61,629 bases of DNA from Luteipulveratus flavus (GCF_029439465.1 NZ_JAROAV010000050.1:1-61629); one strand, 5' to 3'. Positions 24,907 to 34,375 are shown, counted from the stretch's first letter. Numbers and translations: made by a program. The notes: generated by a model not told the origin, from the sequence alone.

Positions 24907-24994
24907 GTGATGACGGTAACTCTCCACCGATTTCGTCGTCGAACGGGTGCGGTGCTCGATATGCGCCTCGTCCGCCGAGCCCAGGGAATTCGAC

Positions 24995-25008
24995 GTGATG
25001 CACGTCAC
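24995..25008. promoter_or_regulatory. Crp/Fnr-type operator
   Basis: GTGATGCACGTCAC is a perfect GTGA-N6-TCAC dyad, close to the TGTGA-N6-TCACA consensus. It lies between the divergent ald and polyester-hydrolase genes and could act on either. Confidence 0.5.
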
Positions 25009-25078
25009 ATCGCAGGGCTACGCGTCGGTAGCATCGGGATCCCGGTTCCCCCGGCCGGGCATCCCCCAAGGAGATCCT

Positions 25079-25942
25079 GTGAAGTCCTGGACACCCCGTA
25101 GTGCCGCCGCCGCGGTCGCCCTCTCCGCAGCAGTCGTCGGCGTCGCCGCCCCCGCCGGACCCGCGTCCGCGTCCGTCGTCGAGCGCCCGCAGACCCTCGC
25201 TGCCAACAACCCGGCGCGGAACGGTCCGTACGCGTACACGAGCACGACGGTCAGCGACGCCGCGACCCCCGGCTTCGGTGCGGCGACGATCTACTACCCG
25301 ACATCGACCACCGGCACGGTCGGTGGCGTCGCGATCTCGCCCGGCTTCACCGAGAGCCAGTCGGCGATCAGCTGGTTGGGGCCGCGACTGGCCTCGCACG
25401 GCTTCGTCGTCATCACGTTCAACACCAACTCCGGCCTCGACAACCCCGACTCGCGGGGCGCCCAGCTGCTCGCCGCTCTCGACTACCTGACCGGCACCAG
25501 CGCGGTGAAGTCGAAGGTCGACCCCTCCCGCCTGGCGGTCATGGGCCACTCGATGGGTGGCGGCGGCACGCTCGCCGCGGCGAAGTCGCGCCCCTCACTC
25601 AAGGCGGCGATCCCGCTGGCGCCGTGGCACACCGACAAGACCTGGCCGGAGGTCACCACCCCGACCCTGATCGTCGGCGCGGAGAACGACACCATCGCGC
25701 CGGTGGCCGACCACGCCGAGCCGTTCTACACCAGCCTTCCCGCGAACGCGGAGCACGCCTACCTCGAGCTCAACAACGCGAGCCACAGCGCCACCAACAG
25801 CGACAACCCGGCGACGTCCGTCCAGTCCGTCTCGTGGCTGAAGCACTTCGTCAACGGCGACACGAGCTACGACTCCTACCTGTGCCCCGGCCCCGCGCCG
25901 AGCTCGACCGTCGAGGAGTACCGCTCCACCTGCCCGTTCTGA
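25079..25942 (+). CDS. Secreted polyester hydrolase/cutinase (PETase-like)
   Basis: 287 aa with a signal peptide (cut near residue 32) and an alpha/beta-hydrolase fold very like the Thermobifida cutinases and Ideonella PETase. The triad is S158 in GHSMGG, D204 in AENDTIAP and H236 in NASHSATN. The terminal disulfide C269-C285 (ending EEYRSTCPF) is present. Substrate-cleft positions are F90 where relatives have Tyr, H157 (cutinase-like), M159, W183 and S237 (PETase-like). The extra PETase disulfide is absent. GTG at 25079 has AAGGAG upstream. The natural substrate is probably cutin-like polyester or triglyceride. Confidence 0.93.
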   Translation: MKSWTPRSAAAAVALSAAVVGVAAPAGPASASVVERPQTLAANNPARNGPYAYTSTTVSDAATPGFGAATIYYPTSTTGTVGGVAISPGFTESQSAISWLGPRLASHGFVVITFNTNSGLDNPDSRGAQLLAALDYLTGTSAVKSKVDPSRLAVMGHSMGGGGTLAAAKSRPSLKAAIPLAPWHTDKTWPEVTTPTLIVGAENDTIAPVADHAEPFYTSLPANAEHAYLELNNASHSATNSDNPATSVQSVSWLKHFVNGDTSYDSYLCPGPAPSSTVEEYRSTCPF

Positions 25943-26028
25943 GCCACGGCTCCCCCGCATCCGCACCGACGACAGATCCGACCCTCGGGCTCTGCCGTTG
26001 CCGACGGATGCGGGTTACGGTGAAGAGT

Positions 26029-27198
26029 ATGAGCGACGCGACGCGTCCCCGGTCCCGACGACTGCTCGCCTCGGCGGGTGCGGCCATGATGGCCGTCACG
26101 TTGGCCGGATCCGCGCCTCATGCCTCCGCCTCGTCCCCGGACCTCGCGGCTGCCGCGTCCGTCCAGACGGTCGTGAGCTCGCTGAACATCCCGTGGGACG
26201 TCAGCTTCTTCCGGAACGGCGACATGCTCTTCACCGAGCGCGGTGGCCGGATCGTGCTGCGCACGGCGGCGGGCAACCGGACCATCAAGGCCCCGATGTC
26301 CGACCTGTACGTCGCGAGCGAGGGCGGCCTGATGGGCCTGGTGGTCGACCCGACCACGGTCCACAGCTACTTCTACACGTGCCAGACCTACAAGTCGGGC
26401 GGCAATCCGGTCGACGTCCGCATCATCCAGTGGAAGCTGTCCGCCGACGGCACGTCCGCCGCGCGGCAACGGGTCGTGGTCTCCGGGCTGCCGCTCACGT
26501 CCGGACGGCACTCCGGCTGCCGGCTGCGGTTCACCCCCGGCTACCGCCTGAACGCCGGCACCGGTGACGCGGCAACGGGCGTGAACCCGCAGAACCTCGA
26601 CAACCTGGGCGGCAAGACGCTGCGGATGGACCCGCGCGGCCCCGTCCCGAGCGACAACCCGTACGCGGGCGCGACGACGAGCCGCCGGTGGGTCAGCAGC
26701 TACGGCCACCGCAACGTGCAGGGCCTGGACGTGCGGCCGGGCACGTCCCAGCTGTGGAGCCAGGAGCAGGGCACCACGCGTGACGACGAGACGAACGCCA
26801 TCGTCTCCGGCGGCAACTACGGCTACGACCCGGTCCCGGGTTACAACGAGTCGGTCCCGATGACCGACACGACCAAGTTCCCGAACGCGATCCGGGCACG
26901 CTGGTCCTCCGGCTCCTCGACGGTCGCGACGTCCGGCATCACGTTCCTGCGTGGGTCCGGGTGGGGCCGCTGGAACGGCGCACTGGCGGTCGCCGAGCTC
27001 AAGGGCCAGGGCGTCCGGGTGCTGACGCTGAACTCCTCCGGCCAGGTCACCCGCCAGGAGCAGCTGCCCGCCCTCGACAACACCTACGGCCGGATCCGTA
27101 CGGTGCAGAGCGGCCCCGGCGGTGCGCTGTACGTGACCACGTCCAACGGCAGCAACGACAAGGTGCTGCGCCTGCCGCCGTACGCCCCGCCCGCCTGA
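26029..27198 (+). CDS. Secreted PQQ-dependent sugar dehydrogenase-like beta-propeller
   Basis: 389 aa with a signal peptide (possibly Tat-like, RPRSRRLLAS). The glucose/sorbosone dehydrogenase fold is shown by IPWDVSFFRNGDMLFTERGGRI, EGGLMGLVVDP, YGHRNVQGLDVRPGT and LWSQEQGTTRDDETN. Family members oxidise aldoses with PQQ and calcium outside the cell. The usual catalytic His region is represented by GRHSGCRLRFTPG. ATG at 26029; it follows the polyester hydrolase by 86 bases and may form a secreted pair. Confidence 0.86.
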   Translation: MSDATRPRSRRLLASAGAAMMAVTLAGSAPHASASSPDLAAAASVQTVVSSLNIPWDVSFFRNGDMLFTERGGRIVLRTAAGNRTIKAPMSDLYVASEGGLMGLVVDPTTVHSYFYTCQTYKSGGNPVDVRIIQWKLSADGTSAARQRVVVSGLPLTSGRHSGCRLRFTPGYRLNAGTGDAATGVNPQNLDNLGGKTLRMDPRGPVPSDNPYAGATTSRRWVSSYGHRNVQGLDVRPGTSQLWSQEQGTTRDDETNAIVSGGNYGYDPVPGYNESVPMTDTTKFPNAIRARWSSGSSTVATSGITFLRGSGWGRWNGALAVAELKGQGVRVLTLNSSGQVTRQEQLPALDNTYGRIRTVQSGPGGALYVTTSNGSNDKVLRLPPYAPPA

Positions 27199-27212
27199 CC
27201 GGACGCCCCGCG

Positions 27213-27614
27213 TCAGGTCGCGGGGTTCGCCAGCTCGGCCTCGGACCGCAGGATGCAGAACTCGTTGCCCTCCGGGTCGGCGAGGACCACCCAGCCGGTG
27301 CCCGGCCCGTCGGTGCCGCGCAGGTCGGCCACCTGGGTCGCCCCGGCCGCGAGCACCCGCTCGACCTCCTCGTCGCGGGTTCCCTCGGTCGGTCGCAGGT
27401 CGAGGTGGATGCGGTTCTTGACCTGCTTGGTGTCAGGTACCTCGATGAAGAGCAGCCGGTGGCCGGTCTCGGGGTGCTCGATCATGCACTCCTCGTGACC
27501 GGGCGCGTTCGGGTCGTCGGGCAGGTCCCGGTAGCCGAGCAGCCGCTTCCACCACTCGGAGAGCTCGTACGCGTCACGGCTGTCGATCGTGGTGTGCGAG
27601 ATGAAGGACGTCAT
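27213..27614 (-). CDS. VOC-superfamily (glyoxalase-like) protein
   Basis: 133 aa with two beta-alpha-beta-beta-beta units: SHTTIDSRDAYELSEWWKRLLGY and RIHLDLRPTEGTRDEEVERVLAAGA, ending VLADPEGNEFCIL. Metal-type positions (His and Glu) are retained. The substrate is unknown. ATG at 27614 lies 22 bases after the stop of the gene before it on the strand, so the two probably share a transcript. Confidence 0.88.
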   Translation of the reverse strand: MTSFISHTTIDSRDAYELSEWWKRLLGYRDLPDDPNAPGHEECMIEHPETGHRLLFIEVPDTKQVKNRIHLDLRPTEGTRDEEVERVLAAGATQVADLRGTDGPGTGWVVLADPEGNEFCILRSEAELANPAT

Positions 27615-27636
27615 GGCCACACCCTGGCGCAGGACG

Positions 27637-27939
27637 TCAGCGCGCAGGTGGCGCTTCCCGCAACCGGAACCATCGGGCCGCGCGCCGGCGGCCGTCGTCG
27701 GTGAGCACGCTCCACGGGTGCGGCTCGCCGCCCTGGTCCCGGATCGCGCGGTCGAGGAAGTCGCGCAGCAACCAGACGTCCGCCGGCCGGGAGGTCGGGG
27801 TGACGTCGAGGGTGGCGTCGAGACGGTCGGTGGTGAGGTCGAGCGCGCTCGCGACCGCCTGCCGGTCGAGCCCGCTGAGCTCGAGGTTGGCCCGCAGCTC
27901 GCGGCGCGTGCGCTCACGCTCGTCGTGGTCGAGTGACAT
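27637..27939 (-). CDS. DUF2316-family protein
   Basis: 100-aa helical protein beginning MSLDHDERERTRRELRANLELSGL, followed by LTTDRLDATLDV and a central VWLLRDFLDRAI. It matches the small DUF2316 family as I remember it, whose function is unknown. The N-terminal half looks like a helix-turn-helix without an obvious DNA-recognition role. GGGAGG stands five bases before the ATG. It leads a two-gene unit with the VOC protein. Confidence 0.75.
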   Translation of the reverse strand: MSLDHDERERTRRELRANLELSGLDRQAVASALDLTTDRLDATLDVTPTSRPADVWLLRDFLDRAIRDQGGEPHPWSVLTDDGRRRAARWFRLREAPPAR

Positions 27940-28019
27940 GGAGCCTCCCGGGGTCCCCTCCAGTCTGCCCCCTGGGCCGCCGGATCGTGTACGGGACCTG
28001 GGCTCTGGACCTGTGACCG

Positions 28020-28041
28020 AAGGTGCGCAGGAGCGCACCTT
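28020..28041 (-). terminator. Hairpin downstream of the NYN gene
   Basis: AAGGTGCGC (28020-28028) and GCGCACCTT (28033-28041) form a perfect 9-bp stem with a four-base loop. It lies 23 bases past the NYN gene stop on the minus strand and has no T-run. Confidence 0.5.
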
Positions 28042-28064
28042 TCAGCACCGGTCCACCCGACCGA

Positions 28065-28988
28065 TCAGCGCAGTCGGACCGCGAGCTGGCCGTTGTCGAG
28101 GAGCTTGGTCTCGAGGAGGTCGTCGTGGTCCTCGACGAACGCCCGGAACGAGCTGAAGCCCAGCGACTTCTCCTTGAACGTGGAGTCCAGCCGCTGCATC
28201 TGGCTCTTCACGCTGGAGGAGTGCTGCCAGCCGTCGTCGCTCTTCTCCGCGCCGACCGCGACCGCCCGGCGCAGGAGTGCGGTCGCCTGGGCGGCCTTGC
28301 TGGTGGACGACTTGCGCGCCGGGGCGGTCTTGACCTTCGCGGCCTTCTTGGCGGGCGCCTTCGTCGTGGACCTCGCGTCCGACGCCGGCGCGGGCTCCTC
28401 GGGCGCGGCCTCGTCCGCGACCTCTGCGGCCTCGGTCACCCCGGGCAGGTCGCCGTAGGAGCTGAAGTCGTCGCACGCCGCGACCAGCGCACGACTGGTC
28501 GAGCCGGCGACCCCGATCCCGACGACGTACCGGCCCATCCGCTTGCAGCGCTGCGCGAGGGCGATGTAGTCGGAGTCGCCGCCGACCACGACGACGTGGG
28601 TGATGTCCGCGTGCTGGAACAGGTCGTCGATGGCGTCGATCGACAACCGGATGTCGGCGCCGTTCTTGGTGCCCGACGTGGCGAACAGCTGCACCAGGTC
28701 CACGGCCCGGTCGGTCAGCTGCCGCTGGTAGGCGGCATTCGCTGGCACCGACCAGTCGGCGTACGCCCGCGTCAGCGCGACCGTCCCGAACGAGGAGGCG
28801 TAGTCGATGATCGCGCCCAGGTCGACCTCCGCATCGGCGAGCCGGCGGGAGACGTCGCCGTCCGAGCCGTCGCCCGGTGCGTGCCGCCGGGCCTCGTCGC
28901 GCCGCCACCGGCCGCTGCCGTGGACGGCGTCGTAGCGGGAGATGACCATGTTGTCGAAGTCGATGTACACAGCAACCCGCGCACTCAT
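28065..28988 (-). CDS. NYN-domain ribonuclease-like protein with OST-HTH/LOTUS end
   Basis: 307 aa. The PIN-like NYN domain shows AVYIDFDNMVIS (Asp cluster), NGADIRLSIDAIDDLF and VVVVGGDSDYIALAQRCKRMGR. A Lys/Ala-rich linker (about residues 195-235) leads to a C-terminal LOTUS-like module (FKEKSLGFSSFRAFVEDHDDLLE). This matches MARF1/LabA-like proteins that probably bind and cut RNA. ATG at 28988. It stands between the DUF2316 unit and the LAL regulator, same strand. Confidence 0.88.
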   Translation of the reverse strand: MSARVAVYIDFDNMVISRYDAVHGSGRWRRDEARRHAPGDGSDGDVSRRLADAEVDLGAIIDYASSFGTVALTRAYADWSVPANAAYQRQLTDRAVDLVQLFATSGTKNGADIRLSIDAIDDLFQHADITHVVVVGGDSDYIALAQRCKRMGRYVVGIGVAGSTSRALVAACDDFSSYGDLPGVTEAAEVADEAAPEEPAPASDARSTTKAPAKKAAKVKTAPARKSSTSKAAQATALLRRAVAVGAEKSDDGWQHSSSVKSQMQRLDSTFKEKSLGFSSFRAFVEDHDDLLETKLLDNGQLAVRLR

Positions 28989-29013
28989 GCCCCGACCCTA
29001 GCCAGCCCGGGCG

Positions 29014-31995
29014 TCACCGGTCACCGGGCGGTGACTCGCGCGCGGCCTCGACCCCGCGCACGCCGAGCCGGTACGCGACGCGCGCCGCCTCCTGGCGGCC
29101 CGAGACGTCGAGCTTGCGCAGGATGTTGGACACGTGGACGCTGGCGGTCTTGGTGCTGATGAACAGCTCCTCGCCGATCTCCCGGTTGGTCCGCCCCTCG
29201 GCGAGACCGGCCAGCACCTCCAGCTCGCGCTCGGTCAGGCCGTACCGCCGCAGACCGGCCGGTGTCCCGTCCGCGTCGGGAGCGGCCACCCCCGTGGACG
29301 GGGTCCCGCCCACGGCGGGCGCCTCGTCCGCTGCCGGCAGATCGATCCGGTGCCACGCCGCCAGGCGGACCAGCTCCTCGCTGACGCGGACCATCCCCAG
29401 CCGCACCGCCCCGTCGTACGCCGCGCGCAGGGCCGCGATCGCCGCGCCGTCGACGCCCGTGTCCAGCCGCGCCTCGGCCGCCCGCCACCGCGCGTACAGC
29501 GCCCGCAACGGCTGGCCCACCGCGTCCCAGGCGGCGACCGCGGTGTCCCACAGCGCGGGGTCGGAGCGATGGGAGAACCGGGCGTGCTCGGCCGCGAACC
29601 ACGCCGCGTACGCCGCACTTTCGGGTCGCGCGCCGATGCGGTCCATCGCGTCCAGGAGGGGCGCGACGCGACGGTCCAGCGCTCGCTGCGAGCCTCGGTC
29701 GCGGTGCGCCTCCGCCTGGTCGGCGAGCGCGCGCATGCCCAGGGCGGCCAGCTCGTCGCCGAAACCCTCCTCGTCACCGCCGGCGATCAGGTCGAGTCCG
29801 TCGATCACCGCGTCGTACGCGGCTGCCGGGCGCCCCGCCCAGAGCTCGATGAGGGCCGTCAGCTCGTGGACGTCCCGCAGCCAGGCGTCCGGCGCACCCT
29901 CGGCCTCGACGACGGCGCGCGCCCGCCCGCACTGGTCCCACGCCGCCCGCAGGTCACCGCGCAGGACGGCGATGCGGGCGGACTGCATGAGCCCCGGCGC
30001 GGCCATGATCCCCCGGACGCGCCGTGCCTGCGGGTCGTCCAGCAGCGCCTGAGCCTCGTCCAGCCGACCGAGGGTGATGAGCGCCTCGCCGGTGTTGGCG
30101 CGCAGCAGGTTGCCCCGCTGGGCCGACAGCCCGACGCGGGCGACCGCGGCCATCCCGGCGCGACCGACGTCCACGACCTCGTCCCACCGGCCGGCGAGGC
30201 CGAGGACGTGGCTGAGGTTGACGTACGCCGTACCGATGTCGTGCGGCTCGCCGACCTCCTCGGCGATGGCGAGAGCCTCGCGCTGGTGGGCCACGCCGTC
30301 GTCGGTGCGTCCGCGGGCGGCCGCGGCCAGCCCGAGCGCGCTCTGCAGCCGGCCCTCCTCACGACGGGCACCGGTGGCGCGGGCGAGGCGCAGACCGTCC
30401 TCACCCCACTCCTGCGCCTCCTCGAGCCGTGACCAGGCGCCCGCGAGCAGCGCCAGCCCGGCGTGGACCCGGGCCGCGAGCACGCTCACCTCGCCCTCGG
30501 GCAGGGCCGCGCGCGCCTGCCGGAACCAGTGCTCCGCCCGCGGACCGCTCCCCGCCAGGTAGGCGTACGTCCCGAGCCGCTCGCAGAGCTCGGCCTGCTG
30601 AGCCGGTTCGGCGGCGAGGGCCAGAGCGGCCTCCCCCAGCCGCTCCGCCTCGCGGGTGTCGCCGGTGAGTGCCGCCGCCTCGGCCGCGCGGCTCAGCAGC
30701 CGCATCGGGTCGTGGTCGGACGGCCACCGTTGCGCCAGCTCGGCAGCGCGCCCGAACCACACCTGGGCGTCCGCGAACGCGTACACGCACTCGGCCGTCC
30801 GACCGGCCTCCACGGCCGCGTCCAGCGCCCGCTCCTCCTCGCCGGAGCGCAGCCAGTGCCGGGCGAGCTCCGCCGCGCGGACGTCCGCGGGCTCCGGCGA
30901 GGCAACGCCGGCGCGCGACCTCTCCAGCGCCGACGCCGCAGCGAGGTGCAGACGCGTCCGCTCGGTCGGCAGCAGGCCGCCGTACACGACCTCCTCGAAC
31001 GCCGGGTGCCGGAAACCGACCCGCTGCTCGTCGCGCAGCTCCAGCACGTGCTGCTCCAGGGCGGGGCGCAGCGCCTGCTCGGCGTCCTCGACACCGACGT
31101 GGAGCGTGTCCGCGAGTCGTTCCAGCGGCACCGACCGACCGTGCACCGCGAGCGCGCTCAGCAGTGACCGCGACCCCTCGGGCAGGGCGTCGACCCGGGC
31201 GGCGAGCAGCTCCTGCAGCGTGACGGGCAGGGCGAGGTCCTCGCCGGCGCCGCGCAGCACGAGCTGCTCGATGAACAGCGGGTTGCCCGCGGACCGGGAG
31301 AGGGTCGAGTCGAGCAGGGTCGGATCGGGGTGACCGCCGGTCAGCGAGGCCACCAGCCGCGCGGTCTCCTCGGCGTCCAGGCGGTCCAGCCCGATGCGCC
31401 GGGTGATGTCCAGCCGCCCGACCTCGGCCGCCCAGCCTGCGAGCGCCGAGCCGGGGGTGACGGCGTCGTCCCGGTACGTCCCGACCACGAGCACCCGCTC
31501 GGTGCTCATGTTCACCGCGAGGTAGCGCAGCAGGTCCAGCGTCGACCGGTCGGCCCAGTGCAGGTCCTCGACGAGGTGCAGCACCGGTGCGCTCGCCCCC
31601 AGCCGGTCGATGAGGGACAGCACGGCCTGGAACAGCGCAGCCTGGCTCGCCCGCTCCGCCTCCTCGGCGTCGGCGACACCCGTCACGAGCCGCGCGAGCG
31701 CCGCGGACCGCGTGAGCTCCTGGCGTACGACGCCGTGCCCGCGCAGCCGCCGCAGCCCTTGCCGCAAGGGCGCGTACGGCAGTGGCTCGCCGGCCATCGG
31801 GACGCAGGCCCCGGCGAGCAGGGTGGGCTCGTACCGGGCGACGACCTCGCGCAGCAGGCGCGTCTTGCCGACCCCCGTCTCACCCGTGAGGAGCACCAGG
31901 CACGGCGCACCGTCCCCGGCGAGCCGCAGCAGGGCGCCCAGCTCGTCGAGGACGTCCGTCCGCCCGACGAGGCCGGTCGACGCCACCTCGGCCAT
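29014..31995 (-). CDS. LuxR-family regulator of the large ATP-binding (LAL) type
   Basis: 993 aa, typical for LAL regulators. The N-terminal AAA module has Walker A GETGVGKTRLLRE near residue 40 and Walker B-like HLVEDLHWADRSTLDLLRY. A long TPR-like helical middle follows, and the C-terminal HTH is LTERELEVLAGLAEGRTNREIGEELFIS (cut here) with SVHVSNILRKLDV. It should activate transcription upon binding an unknown ligand and ATP. The gene diverges from the RTX-like protein gene with 124 bases between starts, making that operon a likely target. Confidence 0.92.
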   Translation of the reverse strand: MAEVASTGLVGRTDVLDELGALLRLAGDGAPCLVLLTGETGVGKTRLLREVVARYEPTLLAGACVPMAGEPLPYAPLRQGLRRLRGHGVVRQELTRSAALARLVTGVADAEEAERASQAALFQAVLSLIDRLGASAPVLHLVEDLHWADRSTLDLLRYLAVNMSTERVLVVGTYRDDAVTPGSALAGWAAEVGRLDITRRIGLDRLDAEETARLVASLTGGHPDPTLLDSTLSRSAGNPLFIEQLVLRGAGEDLALPVTLQELLAARVDALPEGSRSLLSALAVHGRSVPLERLADTLHVGVEDAEQALRPALEQHVLELRDEQRVGFRHPAFEEVVYGGLLPTERTRLHLAAASALERSRAGVASPEPADVRAAELARHWLRSGEEERALDAAVEAGRTAECVYAFADAQVWFGRAAELAQRWPSDHDPMRLLSRAAEAAALTGDTREAERLGEAALALAAEPAQQAELCERLGTYAYLAGSGPRAEHWFRQARAALPEGEVSVLAARVHAGLALLAGAWSRLEEAQEWGEDGLRLARATGARREEGRLQSALGLAAAARGRTDDGVAHQREALAIAEEVGEPHDIGTAYVNLSHVLGLAGRWDEVVDVGRAGMAAVARVGLSAQRGNLLRANTGEALITLGRLDEAQALLDDPQARRVRGIMAAPGLMQSARIAVLRGDLRAAWDQCGRARAVVEAEGAPDAWLRDVHELTALIELWAGRPAAAYDAVIDGLDLIAGGDEEGFGDELAALGMRALADQAEAHRDRGSQRALDRRVAPLLDAMDRIGARPESAAYAAWFAAEHARFSHRSDPALWDTAVAAWDAVGQPLRALYARWRAAEARLDTGVDGAAIAALRAAYDGAVRLGMVRVSEELVRLAAWHRIDLPAADEAPAVGGTPSTGVAAPDADGTPAGLRRYGLTERELEVLAGLAEGRTNREIGEELFISTKTASVHVSNILRKLDVSGRQEAARVAYRLGVRGVEAARESPPGDR

Positions 31996-32119
31996 GGCCC
32001 CAGCATGGCCCGGCTAAGGCGTCCGGGGCCACATCTGAGGTAGGCGACCGATGTGCGGGGTCCGGTGGCGTTCCTAGCGTCGCTGCATCGCTCGAACCCG
32101 TCACGAAAGGACACCAGCG

Positions 32120-32902
32120 ATGCGACTCACGACCAGACCCCGACGACGCACGACCGTGACCGCCGTGGTCGCCGCCATGGCGATCGTCGGCCTCACCGCA
32201 CCCGCGGTCCTCGCCGTCGCCGAGCCCGGCACGCCCGCCAAGGACGTGCACATCGGCCTCGACAACGACAACGCGGCGAACACCTTCGTCCAGCCGCCCG
32301 GCGTCACGGCCAAGCAGCACATGGACAGCACCGACGTGCTGCTCGGCCGCGGCAACGACGACCTGCTGATCGGGAACCTCGGCGGCGACACGCTCCTCGG
32401 CGGCACCGGGGACGACATCGAGATCGGCGGCCCGGAGAACTTCGCCGCACCCAACAGCGACGTGATCGTCGGCGACCGCGGCAACGACATCAACATCTGG
32501 GCGCCCGGCGACGGCAGCGACGCGTTCCTCGGCCAGGAGGGCTTCGACACCATGGTCTTCGCCCCCTTCCAGAAGAACGCCGACGGCTCGCTGAAGCTCG
32601 AGCGACGGCTGCACCGCGCGGTGCCGCGCGTCGACATCGGGGGCAAGGCGCCGTTCAGCTGCGACATCGTCCGGGTGCCGAAGGAGCAGCGGCTGGGCTT
32701 CCAGTTCCTGGTCCGGTTCAACGTCAACGGCGTTCCTGCCGTGACGGTCAGGCAGAAGGACGTCGAGCGCGTCTTCTGCCCCAGCCCGGAGACCGGCATG
32801 GCCCGGGTCGCCGACCTCACCACCCGCTACCCGTCGTTCCGCACCGTCCCGCTGAACCGGGTGGGCGGCGTCACCGGCGCGATCCTCGCTCCGGCGGGCT
32901 GA
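32120..32902 (+). CDS. Secreted RTX-like calcium-binding protein
   Basis: 260 aa with an N-terminal signal peptide (AMAIVGLTAPAVLAVA). Hemolysin-type nonapeptides occur around residues 75-125 (GRGNDDLLIGNLGGD, GGTGDDIEIG, GDRGNDINIW), enough for about one short beta-roll. The C-terminal half is a conserved domain without a name to me, with two cysteines. It is too small to be an RTX toxin. AAAGGACACC precedes the ATG. It is separated from the FAD oxidoreductase by 14 bases, so they are cotranscribed, and the divergent LAL regulator may control them. Confidence 0.8.
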   Translation: MRLTTRPRRRTTVTAVVAAMAIVGLTAPAVLAVAEPGTPAKDVHIGLDNDNAANTFVQPPGVTAKQHMDSTDVLLGRGNDDLLIGNLGGDTLLGGTGDDIEIGGPENFAAPNSDVIVGDRGNDINIWAPGDGSDAFLGQEGFDTMVFAPFQKNADGSLKLERRLHRAVPRVDIGGKAPFSCDIVRVPKEQRLGFQFLVRFNVNGVPAVTVRQKDVERVFCPSPETGMARVADLTTRYPSFRTVPLNRVGGVTGAILAPAG

Positions 32903-32916
32903 GAGGAGCAGGGGCC

Positions 32917-34362
32917 ATGACACAGCGGATGAGCAGGGCGGTCGTCATCGGGGGCAGCCTCGCCGGGCTGCTCAGCGCGAGCGCCCTGGCCGACCACGCG
33001 GACGAGGTCGTCGTCCTCGACCGGGACCGGCTGCCGGACGAGCCGCTGGCCCGGTCCGGGGTACCGCAGAGCCAGCACGTCCACGGCCTGCTCGCCAGCG
33101 GCCGGGAGGCGATGGAGGAGCTGCTTCCCGGGCTCACCGACGAGCTGTGCGCGCTGGGCGGTGAGCTGGGCGACTTCCAGGAACGCACGCAGTTCTACGT
33201 CGGCGACCGGACGCTCGCCGGGGGTACGAGCGGCCTGCTCGCCCTGGCGGTGAGCCGGCCACTGCTGGAGCACCGGGTCCGTACGCGCGTCGCGGCCCTC
33301 CCGAACGTCACGATCCGCGAGCGCACGACCGTGCTCGACCTCGTGCTCGACGACGAGTCAGGGCCGGCGGCGCGCGTGGTCGGAGTGGCGGTCGCGCCGC
33401 TGGACGGGGTCGCCGGTCCGGAGAAGGCACCGAGCGGCGTCGAGACGGTGCCCGCCGACCTCGTCGTCGACGCGTCCGGCCGCACGGCGCGCACGCCGGA
33501 GTGGCTGGAGCGGCGCGGTTTCCCGGCACCGGCCGAGGAGAGGGTCCGGATCGACGTGGCGTACGCGACCCGCCAGTTCCGCCGCTCGGCGACGCACGCC
33601 GACGGCCTGGTGGCGGTGCTGCAGCCGAGCAGCCCCGAGCTGCCCCGCAGCGCCATCATGCTGGCGCAGGAGGGCGACCGCTGGATCGTCGGCCTGACCG
33701 GCTACCACGGGGTGCGGCCCCCGACCGACCTGGAGGAGTTCATCGCCTACGCGGCGACGCACCCGGGTCCGGTGGGCCGGATGCTTCCCACCCTCGAGCC
33801 GCTGGACGACGGCGCGACGTACCGGTTCGCCGCGAACGTGCGGCGCCGGTACGAGAAGGTGCGCCGCTTCCCCGCCGGCCTGCTCGTCACCGGGGACGCG
33901 CTGTGCGCGTTCGACCCGGCGTACGGGCAGGGCATGTCGGTGGCGGCGCTGGAGGCACTGGAGCTGCGCGGCTGCCTGGCGGACGGCACCGACGACCTGG
34001 CTCGCCGGTTCTTCGCCCGCGCCGCTCGGCACGTGGACACACCGTGGACGCTCGTCGTCGGCCGCGACCGCGAGCTGCCCGGCTCCACCGACCCCGCTCC
34101 GTGGGCGACGCGGATGATGAACCGGTACGTCGGGGCGTTGCTGCGCGCCGCGTGCGACGACGCCGAGCTGGCCACCGTCTTCCTGCGGGTCAGCCACCTG
34201 GCGGCGCCGCCCAGCACCCTGATGACGCCGCGCGTGGTCGCGAAGGTCGCGCGGGCCGCGCTGCGGCGCGGGCCGGCGGACCGTACCCGTCGTCGGCGCG
34301 ACCAGGAGGAGGGAGGCCGGACGAAGGGACGTCCGGGAGCCAGCACGCCCTCCCCCGCGTGA
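32917..34362 (+). CDS. FAD-dependent oxidoreductase (geranylgeranyl-reductase/monooxygenase-like)
   Basis: 481 aa. The FAD fingerprint is AVVIGGSLAGLLSASALADHADEV at the start, with LVVDASGRTART in the middle and VTGDALCAFDPAYGQGMSVAALEA as the GD motif. This pattern is that of p-hydroxybenzoate hydroxylase-fold enzymes acting on lipids or aromatic compounds. The final 40 residues are Arg/Gln rich and unusual. GAGAGGAG is upstream of ATG at 32917. Its substrate and its link to the RTX-like protein are unknown. Confidence 0.87.
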   Translation: MTQRMSRAVVIGGSLAGLLSASALADHADEVVVLDRDRLPDEPLARSGVPQSQHVHGLLASGREAMEELLPGLTDELCALGGELGDFQERTQFYVGDRTLAGGTSGLLALAVSRPLLEHRVRTRVAALPNVTIRERTTVLDLVLDDESGPAARVVGVAVAPLDGVAGPEKAPSGVETVPADLVVDASGRTARTPEWLERRGFPAPAEERVRIDVAYATRQFRRSATHADGLVAVLQPSSPELPRSAIMLAQEGDRWIVGLTGYHGVRPPTDLEEFIAYAATHPGPVGRMLPTLEPLDDGATYRFAANVRRRYEKVRRFPAGLLVTGDALCAFDPAYGQGMSVAALEALELRGCLADGTDDLARRFFARAARHVDTPWTLVVGRDRELPGSTDPAPWATRMMNRYVGALLRAACDDAELATVFLRVSHLAAPPSTLMTPRVVAKVARAALRRGPADRTRRRRDQEEGGRTKGRPGASTPSPA

Positions 34363-34375
34363 CGGCACCGGCGCC

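Noticed and set aside
32120-32902. RTX toxin
   Set aside because: Only about three nonapeptide units, 260 aa, an N-terminal Sec-type signal and no type I secretion genes nearby.
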